Shown here: positions 50,767 through 60,272 of the stretch, piece after piece | Numbering within the stretch: position 1 is the stretch's first letter | How the letters are laid out: every line of letters begins with the position of its first letter | NCBI RefSeq assembly: GCF_024199945.1 | Contig: NZ_JANADP010000001.1 | Span: 4,030,001-4,094,000 of the forward strand | Direction of reading: 5' to 3' | Length of the DNA: 64,000 nucleotides | Origin: Bradyrhizobium sp. CCGUVB4N | Lineage (GTDB): Bacteria; Pseudomonadota; Alphaproteobacteria; Rhizobiales; Xanthobacteraceae | Made by a program: the position numbers and the translations under genes | The notes under the pieces: model-generated | Told to the model about the DNA's origin: nothing | Databases searched by the model: none | The model's input: only the letters and a program-made list of their open reading frames with translations

Positions 50767-51465
50767 ATGTCCATTCTCGATTCGATCCAGCGTCAGATCC
50801 CGCCGATCCACAAGGAGGGCTATCCCTTCATCGGCGGCTTTGCGCTGGCAAGCCTCGTCCTGTTCTGGCTGTGGTCGCCGCTGGGGTGGATCGGCACCAT
50901 CATCACCGTGTGGTGCGCGCTGTTCTTCCGTGATCCCGTGCGCGTGACGCCGGTGCGCGACGGGCTCGTGGTGTCGCCCGCCGACGGCCGCGTCTCGATG
51001 ATCACCATGGCGCTACCGCCGGCCGAGCTCGGGCTCGGCGACCGGCCGCTGCCGCGCATTTCGGTGTTCATGAGCGTGTTCAACTGCCATGTGAACCGCG
51101 CGCCCGTAGCGGGCAGGGTGGATCGCATCGCCTATCGGCCCGGCCTGTTCATCAATGCCGAGCTCGACAAGGCGAGCGAGGACAATGAGCGCAATTCGCT
51201 TGTCATCTCGACGCCGCAGGGCCGCATCGGCGTGATCCAGATCGCGGGCCTGGTCGCAAAACGCATCGTCTGCTTCGTCAAGGAAGGGCAGGCGATCGGC
51301 GCTGGTGAGCGGTTCGGCCTGATCCGGTTCGGCTCGCGGCTCGACGTCTACCTGCCGGTCGGCACCAAGGCGCTGGTCTCGGAAGGGCAGACCGCGATCG
51401 CCGGCGAGACCATCCTGGCCGATCTGACCGGCGACGACCCCGGCCGCGCCTATCGCGCCAATTAA
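50767..51465 (+). CDS. psd: phosphatidylserine decarboxylase (short, PSD-A type)
   Basis: A 232-residue enzyme that makes phosphatidylethanolamine from phosphatidylserine in the inner membrane. The autocleavage site is in LIRFGSRLDVYLP, where Ser becomes the pyruvoyl group of the alpha chain. The N-terminal hydrophobic segment and FRDPVRVTPVRDGLVVSPADGRV are typical; FMSVFNCHVNRAPVAG is the conserved core. It stands directly before pssA, the preceding enzyme of the pathway, so both form an operon. Confidence 0.95.
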   Translation: MSILDSIQRQIPPIHKEGYPFIGGFALASLVLFWLWSPLGWIGTIITVWCALFFRDPVRVTPVRDGLVVSPADGRVSMITMALPPAELGLGDRPLPRISVFMSVFNCHVNRAPVAGRVDRIAYRPGLFINAELDKASEDNERNSLVISTPQGRIGVIQIAGLVAKRIVCFVKEGQAIGAGERFGLIRFGSRLDVYLPVGTKALVSEGQTAIAGETILADLTGDDPGRAYRAN

Positions 51466-51552
51466 CCATCGGGCCGCTGTCGGGGGCCTTCCGCCGCAAT
51501 GGCGGAAGGGAGCACGGCTTGCTATATCTCGCCTGCAGGTGAGGACGCGCCA

Positions 51553-52434
51553 ATGACGCCCTACGACTACAGAGATCCCGATGTTCGCCGCCGGCGGTTC
51601 CGCCCGATCCCGGTGCGGATGCTGGTGCCCAACGTCATCACGTTGCTGGCGATCTGCGCCGGCCTGACCTCGATCCGGCTCTCGATCGAGGGGCGGATAT
51701 CGCTCGCCGTCTACGCCATCGTGTTCGCGGCCGCGCTCGACGGCATCGACGGCCGCGTCGCGCGCCTGATCAAGGGCCAGTCGAAATTCGGCGCCGAGCT
51801 CGACAGTCTCGCCGATTTCGTCAATTTCGGCGTCGCGCCCGGCCTGATGCTGTACTTCTGGCAGCTGCACGAGCTCGGCAATGCCGGCTGGATCGCCGCC
51901 ATGGTGTTTGCGATCTCCGGCGGCCTGCGGCTCGCGCGCTTCAACGCCACCATGGACGATCCGAACAAGCCGGCTTTCGCCGCCAATTTCTTCACCGGCG
52001 TGCCCGCGCCGGCCGGCGCAATCACGGTGCTGCTGCCGATCTACGTGGCCTTCCTCGAGCTTGGCCGCGCGCCCGCGGCATTGACCGCCGCCTATACGCT
52101 CCTGATCGCCTTCCTGATGGTCTCGCGACTGCCGGTGTTCTCCGGCAAGACCAAGCGGATGCGCGTGCCGCCTGAGCTCGTGCTGCCTGCGTTCGTCGCG
52201 GTGATCGTCTTCATCGCGATCTTGATTGCCTATCCCTGGCACGTGCTCACGGCGGGCACGGTGCTCTATCTGCTCGGCCTGCCGCTCGGCTACAAATCCT
52301 ACCGCGATCAGGCCCGCGCGACGGAAGCCGTGGCGCCTGCGGGCGGCGAGGTCTCGTCGCCGCCGTCGGCGCCGACAATGGCCAGCCTGTCCGAACCACC
52401 GCATGACGACGACCGGCCCGGACGGCTGCACTGA
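51553..52434 (+). CDS. pssA: CDP-diacylglycerol-serine O-phosphatidyltransferase
   Basis: A 293-residue inner-membrane enzyme making phosphatidylserine. The CDP-alcohol phosphotransferase signature is complete: DGIDGRVARL, then GAELDSLADF, with the expected spacing of Asp residues. About eight hydrophobic helices follow. An extra hydrophilic C-terminus of about 35 residues (EVSSPPSAPTMASLSEPPHDDD) is unlikely to be catalytic. ATG at 51553, 88 bases after psd. Together with psd it forms the phosphatidylethanolamine branch. Confidence 0.94.
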   Translation: MTPYDYRDPDVRRRRFRPIPVRMLVPNVITLLAICAGLTSIRLSIEGRISLAVYAIVFAAALDGIDGRVARLIKGQSKFGAELDSLADFVNFGVAPGLMLYFWQLHELGNAGWIAAMVFAISGGLRLARFNATMDDPNKPAFAANFFTGVPAPAGAITVLLPIYVAFLELGRAPAALTAAYTLLIAFLMVSRLPVFSGKTKRMRVPPELVLPAFVAVIVFIAILIAYPWHVLTAGTVLYLLGLPLGYKSYRDQARATEAVAPAGGEVSSPPSAPTMASLSEPPHDDDRPGRLH

Positions 52435-52556
52435 GCGATCGCACGCGGATATCTGCCATGAGAGCGCCTGAGTTGGGTTGAGGCCCGATCTCGGCTATAT
52501 CGCCCTGTGCCGGCGGCACCGCGCCAACAGCGGCCGCCAATCTGGGAGATAACGCC

Positions 52557-53276
52557 GTGACGAATTCTGCGACCGGGCCGCTGCCCGCTTCCGTCCTCGA
52601 GGCGCTGGGCCGCTATGACACGCCGACGATCTGCAACGCCATGGAGATCGTGGCGCCCGAGCGCCGCCTGATCGGCTACACCACCAAGCAGCTGGTCTGC
52701 CCGTTCCCGGATCTGCCGCCGATCGTCGGCTACGCCCGCACCGTCGCGATCCGCTCGGTGTTGAAATCGTCGCTGCCGGCCGAAGAACAGTCGAAGCGCC
52801 GTATCGAATATTACGAATATGTCGGCACCGGCCACGGTCCGCGCATTTCGGTGATCCAGGACATCGACGGTCCCGACGTCGGCTACGGTGCGTTCTGGGG
52901 CGAAGTGCAGAGCAACGTGCACAAGGCGCTCGGTTGCCTCGGCGTCATCACCGACGGCTCGATCCGCGACATTCCGCAATGGGCCCCGGGCTTCCAGGCG
53001 CTGGCCGGCTCGATCGGCCCGTCGCATGCATGGGTGCATGCCGAGAGCTTTGGCGGCGAGGTACGCGTCGCCGGCATGACCGTGAAGTCGGACGATCTGA
53101 TCCACGCCGACCAGCATGGCGCCATCGTGATCCCGTTCGACATCGCCGCGAAGCTCCCCGAGGCCGCCGAGCTCTGCGGCCGCCGCGAGACGCCGATCCT
53201 CGAGATCGCGCGCAGCCCGGACTTCTCGCTGGAGAAGCTCAAGGCCGCGCTGAAGCGCTCGGCGGAGATCCACTAA
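52557..53276 (+). CDS. RraA-like / HMG aldolase-type protein
   Basis: A 239-residue protein of the RraA/MenG-like superfamily. The core is LGVITDGSIRDIPQW with DGSIRD, the Arg-Asp of the active site, and HAWVHAESFGGEVRVAGMTVKSDDLIHADQHGAIVIP at the end of the barrel. Members are either regulators of RNase E or class II aldolases such as 4-hydroxy-4-methyl-2-oxoglutarate aldolase; the length and the DGSIRD motif suit either. Start is a GTG at 52557 behind GGGAG. Followed by an SDR gene 15 bases away, so a metabolic role is more likely than RNase control. Confidence 0.85.
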   Translation: MTNSATGPLPASVLEALGRYDTPTICNAMEIVAPERRLIGYTTKQLVCPFPDLPPIVGYARTVAIRSVLKSSLPAEEQSKRRIEYYEYVGTGHGPRISVIQDIDGPDVGYGAFWGEVQSNVHKALGCLGVITDGSIRDIPQWAPGFQALAGSIGPSHAWVHAESFGGEVRVAGMTVKSDDLIHADQHGAIVIPFDIAAKLPEAAELCGRRETPILEIARSPDFSLEKLKAALKRSAEIH

Positions 53277-53291
53277 TCTCGGGCTAGCTCC

Positions 53292-54116
53292 ATGGACATG
53301 CGCGGCAAGACGGTTCTGATCACGGGCTCGACCGATGGTGTCGGGCGCTATGTCGCGAACCGCCTTGCCGCCGAGGGTGCGCATGTTCTGATCCATGGTC
53401 GCGACGCGGTGCGGGCAGAAGCGCTGATCGACGAGATCGTGAAGGCCGGGCATACGGCGCCGACTTTCTATCAGGCGGATCTGTCGTCGATGGCTGGCAC
53501 GCGCGAGCTCGCCGCGGCCGTGACGCGGGATCATCAACGCCTCGATGTTTTCGTCAGCAATGCCGGCATCGGCTCGCAGAGCGACGGGCCGCAGCGCCAG
53601 GAGAGCCGCGACGGTCACGAATTGCGCTTTGCCGTGAATTATCTCTCGGGCTTCCTGCTGGCCCATCTGCTGCTGCCGTTGCTGAAGGCCGCCGCGCCGT
53701 CGCGCATCGTCAATGTCGCCTCGCTCGGCCAGCATCCGATCGACTTCGGCGACGTCATGATCACGAAAGGCTACAGCGGCTCGCGCGCCTATGCGCAGAG
53801 CAAGCTGTCGCAGATCATGTTCACGATCGATCTCGCGGCCGAGCTCAGGGACGCCGGTATCACCGTGAATTCGTTGCATCCGGCGACCTACATGAACACG
53901 ACGATGGTGCGTGCCGGCGGCATCACGCCGATATCGACGGTGGAGCAGGGTGGTGCTGCGATCCTGCGTCTCGTCCAGGGCGACGATATCGCGGGCAAGA
54001 GCGGCCTGTTCTTCAACGGCATGAACGAGGCGCGTGCCAATCCGCAGGCCTATGATGCCGATGCGCGCAGTCGCTTGCGCGCGCTCAGCCGGGAGCTGAC
54101 GGGACTGTCGTCCTGA
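53292..54116 (+). CDS. short-chain dehydrogenase/reductase
   Basis: A 274-residue SDR. The NAD(P)-binding motif is VLITGSTDGVGRYVA, followed by NAGIGSQ, the Ser in IVNVASLGQ and the catalytic YAQSK (Tyr-x-x-x-Lys). The subgroup resembles retinol-dehydrogenase-like reductases; substrate unknown. It follows the RraA-like gene by 15 bases and probably shares its transcript. Confidence 0.92.
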   Translation: MDMRGKTVLITGSTDGVGRYVANRLAAEGAHVLIHGRDAVRAEALIDEIVKAGHTAPTFYQADLSSMAGTRELAAAVTRDHQRLDVFVSNAGIGSQSDGPQRQESRDGHELRFAVNYLSGFLLAHLLLPLLKAAAPSRIVNVASLGQHPIDFGDVMITKGYSGSRAYAQSKLSQIMFTIDLAAELRDAGITVNSLHPATYMNTTMVRAGGITPISTVEQGGAAILRLVQGDDIAGKSGLFFNGMNEARANPQAYDADARSRLRALSRELTGLSS

Positions 54117-54329
54117 CCCGCCTCATTTATGGTTAGCAAAGCGTTGAGATTGATGTCGCGGAACGGCAAAGCCGCCGTTTGTTCAGCGCGTCGCGCCGCT
54201 CCGTCGCATCGGCTGAACTTAACCTTTACGCGGCTTTAAGGGCGGCGCTCTAGGGTTTTCGATGCGGTTCGGGGTTGGACCGCGCCACCGGCCAGGATGG
54301 CCGTTGTTGCGTTCGCTTTGGAGACTCCC

Positions 54330-55103
54330 ATGGATATCATGACGGGCGCCGGTCTTGTGGCCGGTTTGGTCGTTATCGCCACGATGGTGTTTCTGGGCGG
54401 CGACCTCGGCATGTTCATGAGCGACCATGCTGCGATCATCATCTTCGGCGGCTCGGCCGCAGCGACCATGATCCGCTTTCCGCTCTCGGCGCTGGCGCAC
54501 GGCCTGCCGCTCGGCATGAAGTTCGCGTTCACGATGAGCCGGCTGTCGGCGCACGACCTGGTCGATGAGCTCGCCCGCATCGCCGAGATCGCCCGCAAGC
54601 AGGGTCCGGTCGGCCTGGAAAAGGTCGAGACCGACGAGCCCTTCCTCGCCAAGGGCATCCGCTACGTCGCCGACGGCTACGACCTCGATTTCATCAGGGA
54701 CAATCTGGAACGCGACCGCGACAATTTCCTTTTGCACCTCAACGAAGGCAGCAAGATCTACCGCGCCGTCGGCGATTGCGCCCCCGCGTTCGGCATGATC
54801 GGAACGCTGATCGGCATGGTGCAGATGTTCTCGAACATGTCGGATCCCTCGAAGCTCGGCCCGTTCATGGCGACCGCTCTGCTGGCAACTCTCTACGGTG
54901 CGTTGGTCGCGAACCTGCTCTGCCTGCCGATCGCCGACAAGCTGCACGGCAAGCTGATCGACGAGGAAACCAATCGCACGCTGATCATCGACGGCATCCT
55001 CATGATCCGCGACTCCAAGAGCCCGACTTTGGTGCGCGAAATGCTGCTGGCCTATCTGCCCGAGAAGCACCGCCACGCCGAAGGCGAGCCGGTTCCGGCG
55101 TAA
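54330..55103 (+). CDS. MotA/TolQ/ExbB-family proton channel subunit
   Basis: A 257-residue membrane protein of the MotA family. It has an N-terminal helix (TGAGLVAGLVVIATMVFLGG), a second helix with AAIIIFGGSAAATMIRFPLSAL, a cytoplasmic segment rich in charges (RIAEIARKQGPVGLEKVETDEPFLAKGI) and the last pair of helices with CAPAFGMIGTLIGMVQMFSNM and GPFMATALLATLYGALVANLLCLPIADKL, the region lining the ion path. ATG at 54330 after GGAG. The MotB-like partner follows by 27 bases. No other flagellar gene is in view, so the complex may drive flagella or another rotary/energy-transfer device. Confidence 0.9.
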   Translation: MDIMTGAGLVAGLVVIATMVFLGGDLGMFMSDHAAIIIFGGSAAATMIRFPLSALAHGLPLGMKFAFTMSRLSAHDLVDELARIAEIARKQGPVGLEKVETDEPFLAKGIRYVADGYDLDFIRDNLERDRDNFLLHLNEGSKIYRAVGDCAPAFGMIGTLIGMVQMFSNMSDPSKLGPFMATALLATLYGALVANLLCLPIADKLHGKLIDEETNRTLIIDGILMIRDSKSPTLVREMLLAYLPEKHRHAEGEPVPA

Positions 55104-55130
55104 CGCCGCCGGACGCCGGGGATCTGACCG

Positions 55131-55958
55131 ATGGCAAAGAAAAAGCGCGAGGAAGCACACGGCGGCCATGGCTGGTTCGTGACGTTCGCGGACCTGATGG
55201 CCTTGCTGCTGGCGTTCTTCGTGATGCTGGTCGCGTTCTCCACACAGGACGCCAACAAGCTGAAGATCGTCGCAGGCTCCATGCGCGAGGCCTTCGGCGT
55301 CCAGAGCGAAGCGCGCTACGCCGGTATCATCGAATCCGACGGCCTGCCGACCCGCGCGCGGCTGAAGAACGTCGACCACATCCAGCCCGAGGAGTCCTCC
55401 AACACGCCGACGCCGGACCAGGAGGATCGCGACAAGACGTCCGGCGCCAAGATCAAGGTCGACCGCAACTTCGCGCTCGCCGCTGCCTCGCTGCGCCAGG
55501 CGTTGCAGGACATGCCCGAACTGACCGAGATGTCCAAGCACATCATGTTCGAGGAGACCAAGCAGGGCCTCAATCTCGAGATCGTCGACCAGGACGGCCG
55601 CTCGATGTTCGCGGACGGCTCCAAGGTGCCCTACGACCGCACCCGCCGCCTGATCGAGAAGCTCGCGATCCCGCTGAAAGCAACCCCGCTGCGCGTCTCC
55701 ATCGCCGGCCACACCGCGGCCGGCTTCGTCCCGACCCGCAGCGATTACGGCGCCTTCGACCTCTCGGCCGACCGCGCCAATGCCGTGCGCCAGATCCTCG
55801 AGCGCGAGGGCTTGCCGCCGTCCCACATCTTCGCCGTCTCCGGCAAGGCGGACACGCAGCCGCTATTCCCGGATGATCCGTCGCTCGCCGCGAACCGCCG
55901 CGTCACGATCACCCTGATGCGTGAAGATCCGCCGCTGCCGCCGAACTTGAAGCCCTAA
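55131..55958 (+). CDS. MotB-like protein with OmpA C-terminal domain
   Basis: A 275-residue protein with one N-terminal membrane helix VTFADLMALLLAFFVMLVAFS; the Asp in FADLM is the proton-carrying residue of MotB proteins. The C-terminal OmpA-like domain (LRVSIAGHTAAGF, DLSADRANAVRQILEREGLPPSHIFAVSGKAD) binds peptidoglycan. In between is a linker of about 100 residues. It pairs with the MotA-like gene directly upstream, forming a stator-like unit. Confidence 0.92.
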   Translation: MAKKKREEAHGGHGWFVTFADLMALLLAFFVMLVAFSTQDANKLKIVAGSMREAFGVQSEARYAGIIESDGLPTRARLKNVDHIQPEESSNTPTPDQEDRDKTSGAKIKVDRNFALAAASLRQALQDMPELTEMSKHIMFEETKQGLNLEIVDQDGRSMFADGSKVPYDRTRRLIEKLAIPLKATPLRVSIAGHTAAGFVPTRSDYGAFDLSADRANAVRQILEREGLPPSHIFAVSGKADTQPLFPDDPSLAANRRVTITLMREDPPLPPNLKP

Positions 55959-56131
55959 ATCCCTTGCGCTACCATTTTACCTGAGGCTATTCGCCGCGAA
56001 GGCGACGAACGTGGCCGCGCCGTCACAGCATCTCGCGCAGCGCCTGCTATGGTGGAGGGCCGATTGACAGGCGCGCCGGAAGCGTCAAAAGGCGCCGGAT
56101 CAATTCCAGGGACGAAGCGTTTTCCACCTTC

Positions 56132-58030
56132 ATGACGGCGAGCATCACATCGACTGAGACCCAGGATGGGCCGGTCACCTCCGGTTTTTGGTCCCTCACG
56201 CTCGGGAGCATCGGTGTCGTTTTCGGCGACATCGGCACCTCGCCGCTTTACGCGTTCCACGAGGCGGTCAGGGGCGCGGCCCATGGCGAGCCGGTGACGC
56301 GAATCATGGTGCTCGGCGTGCTCTCGCTGATCCTGTGGGCGCTGCTGATCGTCGTCACCGCCAAATACGTGCTGCTGCTGCTGCGTGCCGACAACAACGG
56401 CGAGGGCGGCACGCTCTCGCTGATGGCGCTCGGCCAACGCGCGCTGGGGCGGCGGAGCTGGTTTCTGCTCGCGCTCGGTGTGGTCGGCGCGTCGATGTTC
56501 ATCGGCGATTCCATGATCACGCCGGCGATCTCGGTGCTGTCGGCGGTCGACGGCCTCAAGCTCGCGACGCCGGCATTCGAGCATTATGTCGTGCCGCTGA
56601 CGGTGCTGATCCTGGTGCTGCTGTTCGCGGTCCAGAGCAAGGGGACCGCGCTGGTGGCCTCGGCCTTCGGGCCGGTGATGGTGGTCTGGTTCACGGTTCT
56701 GGCGGTGCTGGGCGCCATTCACATCGCCGACGATCCGTCGGTGCTGGCCGCGATCAATCCCTACTATGCGTTCCAATTCCTGCTCTCGCACGGCACGATC
56801 GGCCTGGTAACGCTCGGCGCAGTCTTCCTCGCCGTGACCGGCGGCGAGGCGCTGTATGCCGACCTCGGCCATTTCGGCCGTAAGCCGATCCAGTCGGCCT
56901 GGATGTTCTTCGTGCTGCCGGCGCTGCTGATCAATTATTTCGGGCAGGGGGCGCTGGTGCTGTCCGATCCAAGCGCGATCGAGCACTCCTTCTATCGCAT
57001 GGTGCCCGAGCACTTCGTGCTGCCGCTGGTCGGTCTTGCAACGGCCGCGACCGTCATCGCCAGCCAGGCGGTGATTACCGGCGCCTATTCGCTGGTCTAT
57101 CAGGCGGTGCAGCTCGGCCTCTTGCCGCGTTTCGAGGTGCGCTACACCTCCGAAACCCACGCCGGCCAGATTTATCTGCCGCGTGTCAACCGGCTGCTGC
57201 TGATCGGCGTGATGCTGCTGGTGCTGTTGTTCCACACGCCCAGCAATCTGGCTTCGGCCTACGGCATTGCGGTCTCCACCACCATGGTCGCCGACGGCAT
57301 CATGGGCTTCGTGGTGATCTGGAAATTGTGGAACTGGAAGGCTGCTACCGCGGCGGTCGTGATCCTGCCCTTCGTCATGGTCGACATGACCTTCTTCAGT
57401 GCCAATTTGCTGAAGCTGCTCGAAGGCGCCTGGGTGCCGCTGCTGTTCGGCGCGGCGATGGCGGGGACGATCTGGACCTGGAGGCGGGGCTCGGGGATCC
57501 TGATCCAGAAGACGCGCCGGATCGAGGTGCCGCTCGACGATCTGATCCGCAGCCTGGAGAAGCGGCCGCCGCACATCGTCAAGGGCACGGCGGTGTTCTT
57601 GACCAGCGATCCCGCCTTCGTGCCGACCGCCCTGTTGCACAATCTCAAGCACAACAAGGTGCTGCACGAGCACAACGTGATCCTGACCATCGAGACCGCG
57701 CACACGCCGCGGGTCGATCTCTCCGAGCGCTTCAAGATGGAGAAGATCAGCGAGAAGTTCTCCAAGGTCCGCTTGCGCTTTGGCTACATGGAGCAGCCGA
57801 ACGTGCCCAAAGCGCTCGCGATCGCGCGCAAGCAGGGCTGGCAGTTCGACATCATGTCGACGTCGTTCTTCGTGTCGCGGCGCTCGCTGAAGGCGTCGGC
57901 GCAGTCGGGCATGCCGCTCTGGCAAGACCACCTGTTCATCGCGCTCAGCCGCTCGGCCAATGACGCCACCGACTATTTCCAGATTCCGACGGGGCGGGTG
58001 GTTGAAGTCGGAACCCAAGTCACCATCTGA
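56132..58030 (+). CDS. kup: potassium uptake protein Kup, copy 1
   Basis: A 632-residue inner-membrane K+ symporter of the Kup/HAK/KT family. The start LGSIGVVFGDIGTSPLYAFHEAV carries the family signature GDIGTSPLYA, followed by RADNNGEGGT and SPAISVLSA-like text (TPAISVLSAVDGL). About 12 membrane helices and a cytosolic C-terminus of 170 residues (FLTSDPAFVPTALLHNLKHNKVLHEHNVIL). A second kup gene follows 155 bases later on the same strand. Strong signal; copy-specific roles are not known. Confidence 0.96.
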   Translation: MTASITSTETQDGPVTSGFWSLTLGSIGVVFGDIGTSPLYAFHEAVRGAAHGEPVTRIMVLGVLSLILWALLIVVTAKYVLLLLRADNNGEGGTLSLMALGQRALGRRSWFLLALGVVGASMFIGDSMITPAISVLSAVDGLKLATPAFEHYVVPLTVLILVLLFAVQSKGTALVASAFGPVMVVWFTVLAVLGAIHIADDPSVLAAINPYYAFQFLLSHGTIGLVTLGAVFLAVTGGEALYADLGHFGRKPIQSAWMFFVLPALLINYFGQGALVLSDPSAIEHSFYRMVPEHFVLPLVGLATAATVIASQAVITGAYSLVYQAVQLGLLPRFEVRYTSETHAGQIYLPRVNRLLLIGVMLLVLLFHTPSNLASAYGIAVSTTMVADGIMGFVVIWKLWNWKAATAAVVILPFVMVDMTFFSANLLKLLEGAWVPLLFGAAMAGTIWTWRRGSGILIQKTRRIEVPLDDLIRSLEKRPPHIVKGTAVFLTSDPAFVPTALLHNLKHNKVLHEHNVILTIETAHTPRVDLSERFKMEKISEKFSKVRLRFGYMEQPNVPKALAIARKQGWQFDIMSTSFFVSRRSLKASAQSGMPLWQDHLFIALSRSANDATDYFQIPTGRVVEVGTQVTI

Positions 58031-58184
58031 AACCTCCATCGGGACGCAATTGACGGACCTATGCGGATTTTGCATGCCAAGGGCCCAGAATCGGGCTAGG
58101 CTATGCCGGCAGCGCAGGACTATAAGCCGCGCGCTCTCTTCCGCCGTTGTGCAGTGAAGCATTTTGAGGCCACTAGGCTCTCCC

Positions 58185-60113
58185 ATGACAAGTGACGTAG
58201 CAGTTCCCGCCCCGGAAACGGCGGCGGCCAATGGGCATGGCGATGCCCACACCACCGCCGGCTTCGGCGCGCTGACGCTCGGCAGCATCGGCGTGGTCTA
58301 TGGCGACATCGGCACCAGCCCGCTCTACGCGTTCCGCGAGGCGGTGATGGCGGCGTCAGGCGCGGAAGGCGCGCCGACGCCGGCGGCCGTTCTCGGCGTG
58401 GTGTCGCTGATCCTGTGGGCGCTGATCGTCGTGGTGACGCTCAAATACGTCGTCATCCTGCTCCGCGCCGACAACAACGGCGAGGGCGGCACGCTGGCCC
58501 TGATGGCGCTGGCCCAGCGCGCGGTCGGCACCGGCGGGGCGACCATCGTCTTGCTCGGCATCATCTCCGGCGCCCTGTTCTACGGCGACGCCGTGATCAC
58601 GCCGGCAGTCTCGGTGCTGTCGGCCCTGGAGGGTATGAAGGACGTCACGCTGCGGTTCGAGCCCTACATCGTTCCGCTGACGGTGGTGATCCTGGTGTTC
58701 CTGTTTGCCGTGCAGTCGCGCGGCACCGCCCGCGTTGCGGCGTTCTTCGGACCCGTGATGTGCGTCTGGTTTGCGGTGATTGCGATCGCCGCGATCCATC
58801 CGATCATCGCGCAGCCGCAGGTGCTGCTGGCGCTGAACCCGTTCTACGCCGTGTCCTTCATGTTCCATCACGGCATCATCGGCTTCGTGACGCTGGGTGC
58901 CGTGTTCCTGGCCGTGACGGGCGCCGAGGCGCTCTATGCCGACCTCGGCCATTTCGGCAAGCGGCCGATCCAGACCGCCTGGCTGTTCATCGTGCTGCCG
59001 TCGCTGGCGCTGAACTATCTGGGGCAGGGCGCTCTCGTGCTCGGCGACCCCGGAGCGATCGAGAGCCCGTTCTTCCAGCTGTTCCCGCAAGGCATCTTCC
59101 GCGGCTGCATGGTCGTGCTGGCCACGGCCGCCACCGTGATCGCGAGCCAGGCCGTCATCACCGGCGCCTATTCGCTGACGCGCCAGGCGATCCAGCTCGG
59201 GCTGCTGCCCCGATTCGAAATTCGCCATACCTCTGAAGCCCATTCCGGCCAGATCTTCATCCCGCGCATCAACCAGCTGCTGCTGGTCGCGGTGATTATG
59301 ATGGTGCTGCTGTTCCGCTCCTCCAGCGCGCTCGCCTCGGCCTACGGCATCGCCGTGACCGGCACGATGGTCGTCACCGGCTTGATGGGTTTTGTCGTGA
59401 TCTGGAAGGCCTGGAAGTGGTCGCCGCTGTGGGCCGCCGCCCTGATCGCGCCGTTCCTGTTCCTCGACCTGACCTTCCTCGCCGCCAATTTGCTCAAGGT
59501 GTTTGAGGGCGGCTGGGTGCCGCTCGCACTCGGCTCGCTCATGATCATCATGATGTACACATGGCGGCGCGGCAGCCGGCTGCTGTTCGAGAAGTCGCGC
59601 AAGCTGGAATTCCCGCTGGCCGACCTCGTGGCGATGCTGGAGAAGCGACCGCCGCAGCGGGTGCCCGGCACGGCCGTGTTCCTGACCAGCGATCCCCTGA
59701 GCGCGCCGACGGCGCTGATGCATAGTCTGAAACACTACAAAGTGCTTCACGAGAAGAATGTCATTCTCACCATCGAGACCGCGCAGACCCCGCGGATCGA
59801 TCCGGCCGAGCGGGTGAAGCTGGAGCAGATCTCACCGACCTTCTCCAAGGTGACGCTGAAGTTCGGCTTCATGGAATCGCCCAACGTGCCGAAGGCGCTG
59901 GCGATCGCCCGCAAGCTCGGCTGGCAGTTCGACATCATGTCGACCTCGTTCTTCCTGTCGCGGAGGGCGCTCAAGCCCGCCGCCCATTCGGGGATGCCGC
60001 GCTGGCAGGATAGGCTGTTCATCTCGCTCAGCCGCTCCGCCAACGACGCCACCGACTATTTCCAGATCCCCTCTGGCCGCGTGGTCGAGGTCGGTACGCA
60101 GGTGACGATCTAG
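58185..60113 (+). CDS. kup: potassium uptake protein Kup, copy 2
   Basis: A 642-residue paralogue of copy 1 with the same signatures (GDIGTSPLYAFREAV, RADNNGEGGT, TPAVSVLSALEGM, FLTSDPLSAPTALMHSLKHYKVLHEKNVIL). Identity appears high over the whole length, so the pair arose by tandem duplication and later diverged at the N-terminus (an Ala-rich, hydrophilic lead of about 20 residues). The ATG at 58185 was chosen; a TTG 21 bases upstream is in frame. No terminator is visible between the copies, so they may be co-transcribed. Confidence 0.96.
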   Translation: MTSDVAVPAPETAAANGHGDAHTTAGFGALTLGSIGVVYGDIGTSPLYAFREAVMAASGAEGAPTPAAVLGVVSLILWALIVVVTLKYVVILLRADNNGEGGTLALMALAQRAVGTGGATIVLLGIISGALFYGDAVITPAVSVLSALEGMKDVTLRFEPYIVPLTVVILVFLFAVQSRGTARVAAFFGPVMCVWFAVIAIAAIHPIIAQPQVLLALNPFYAVSFMFHHGIIGFVTLGAVFLAVTGAEALYADLGHFGKRPIQTAWLFIVLPSLALNYLGQGALVLGDPGAIESPFFQLFPQGIFRGCMVVLATAATVIASQAVITGAYSLTRQAIQLGLLPRFEIRHTSEAHSGQIFIPRINQLLLVAVIMMVLLFRSSSALASAYGIAVTGTMVVTGLMGFVVIWKAWKWSPLWAAALIAPFLFLDLTFLAANLLKVFEGGWVPLALGSLMIIMMYTWRRGSRLLFEKSRKLEFPLADLVAMLEKRPPQRVPGTAVFLTSDPLSAPTALMHSLKHYKVLHEKNVILTIETAQTPRIDPAERVKLEQISPTFSKVTLKFGFMESPNVPKALAIARKLGWQFDIMSTSFFLSRRALKPAAHSGMPRWQDRLFISLSRSANDATDYFQIPSGRVVEVGTQVTI

Positions 60114-60272
60114 CGCCGGATTCAAAGCGCACTTCAAGTCGCTGCGATTTAGCTTTAACTTGCGCAAGGCAGCTCAAGCCTTTGTAGCGCTTGATTTTCG
60201 CATGCCGAGAGGCGAGGTTGCCGCCGGCCGGGATCGCCCCGGCGGGCGCGCCCTGCGACGTTGGAGGATGAT

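Noticed and set aside
51524..51536. Further Mo-box before pssA (TTGCTATATCTCG)
   Set aside because: Only one half-site is present; no second half at the right distance. The same holds for GGCTATATC near 52495.
54219..55826. 535-codon minus-strand frame
   Set aside because: Antisense to the motA/motB-like genes, composition of an artefact, no motif.
55955..58288. 777-codon open frame on the minus strand
   Set aside because: It lies opposite kup copy 1, is extremely rich in His, Arg, Gln and Asp, and shows no family; it is an antisense frame kept open by high GC at codon third positions.
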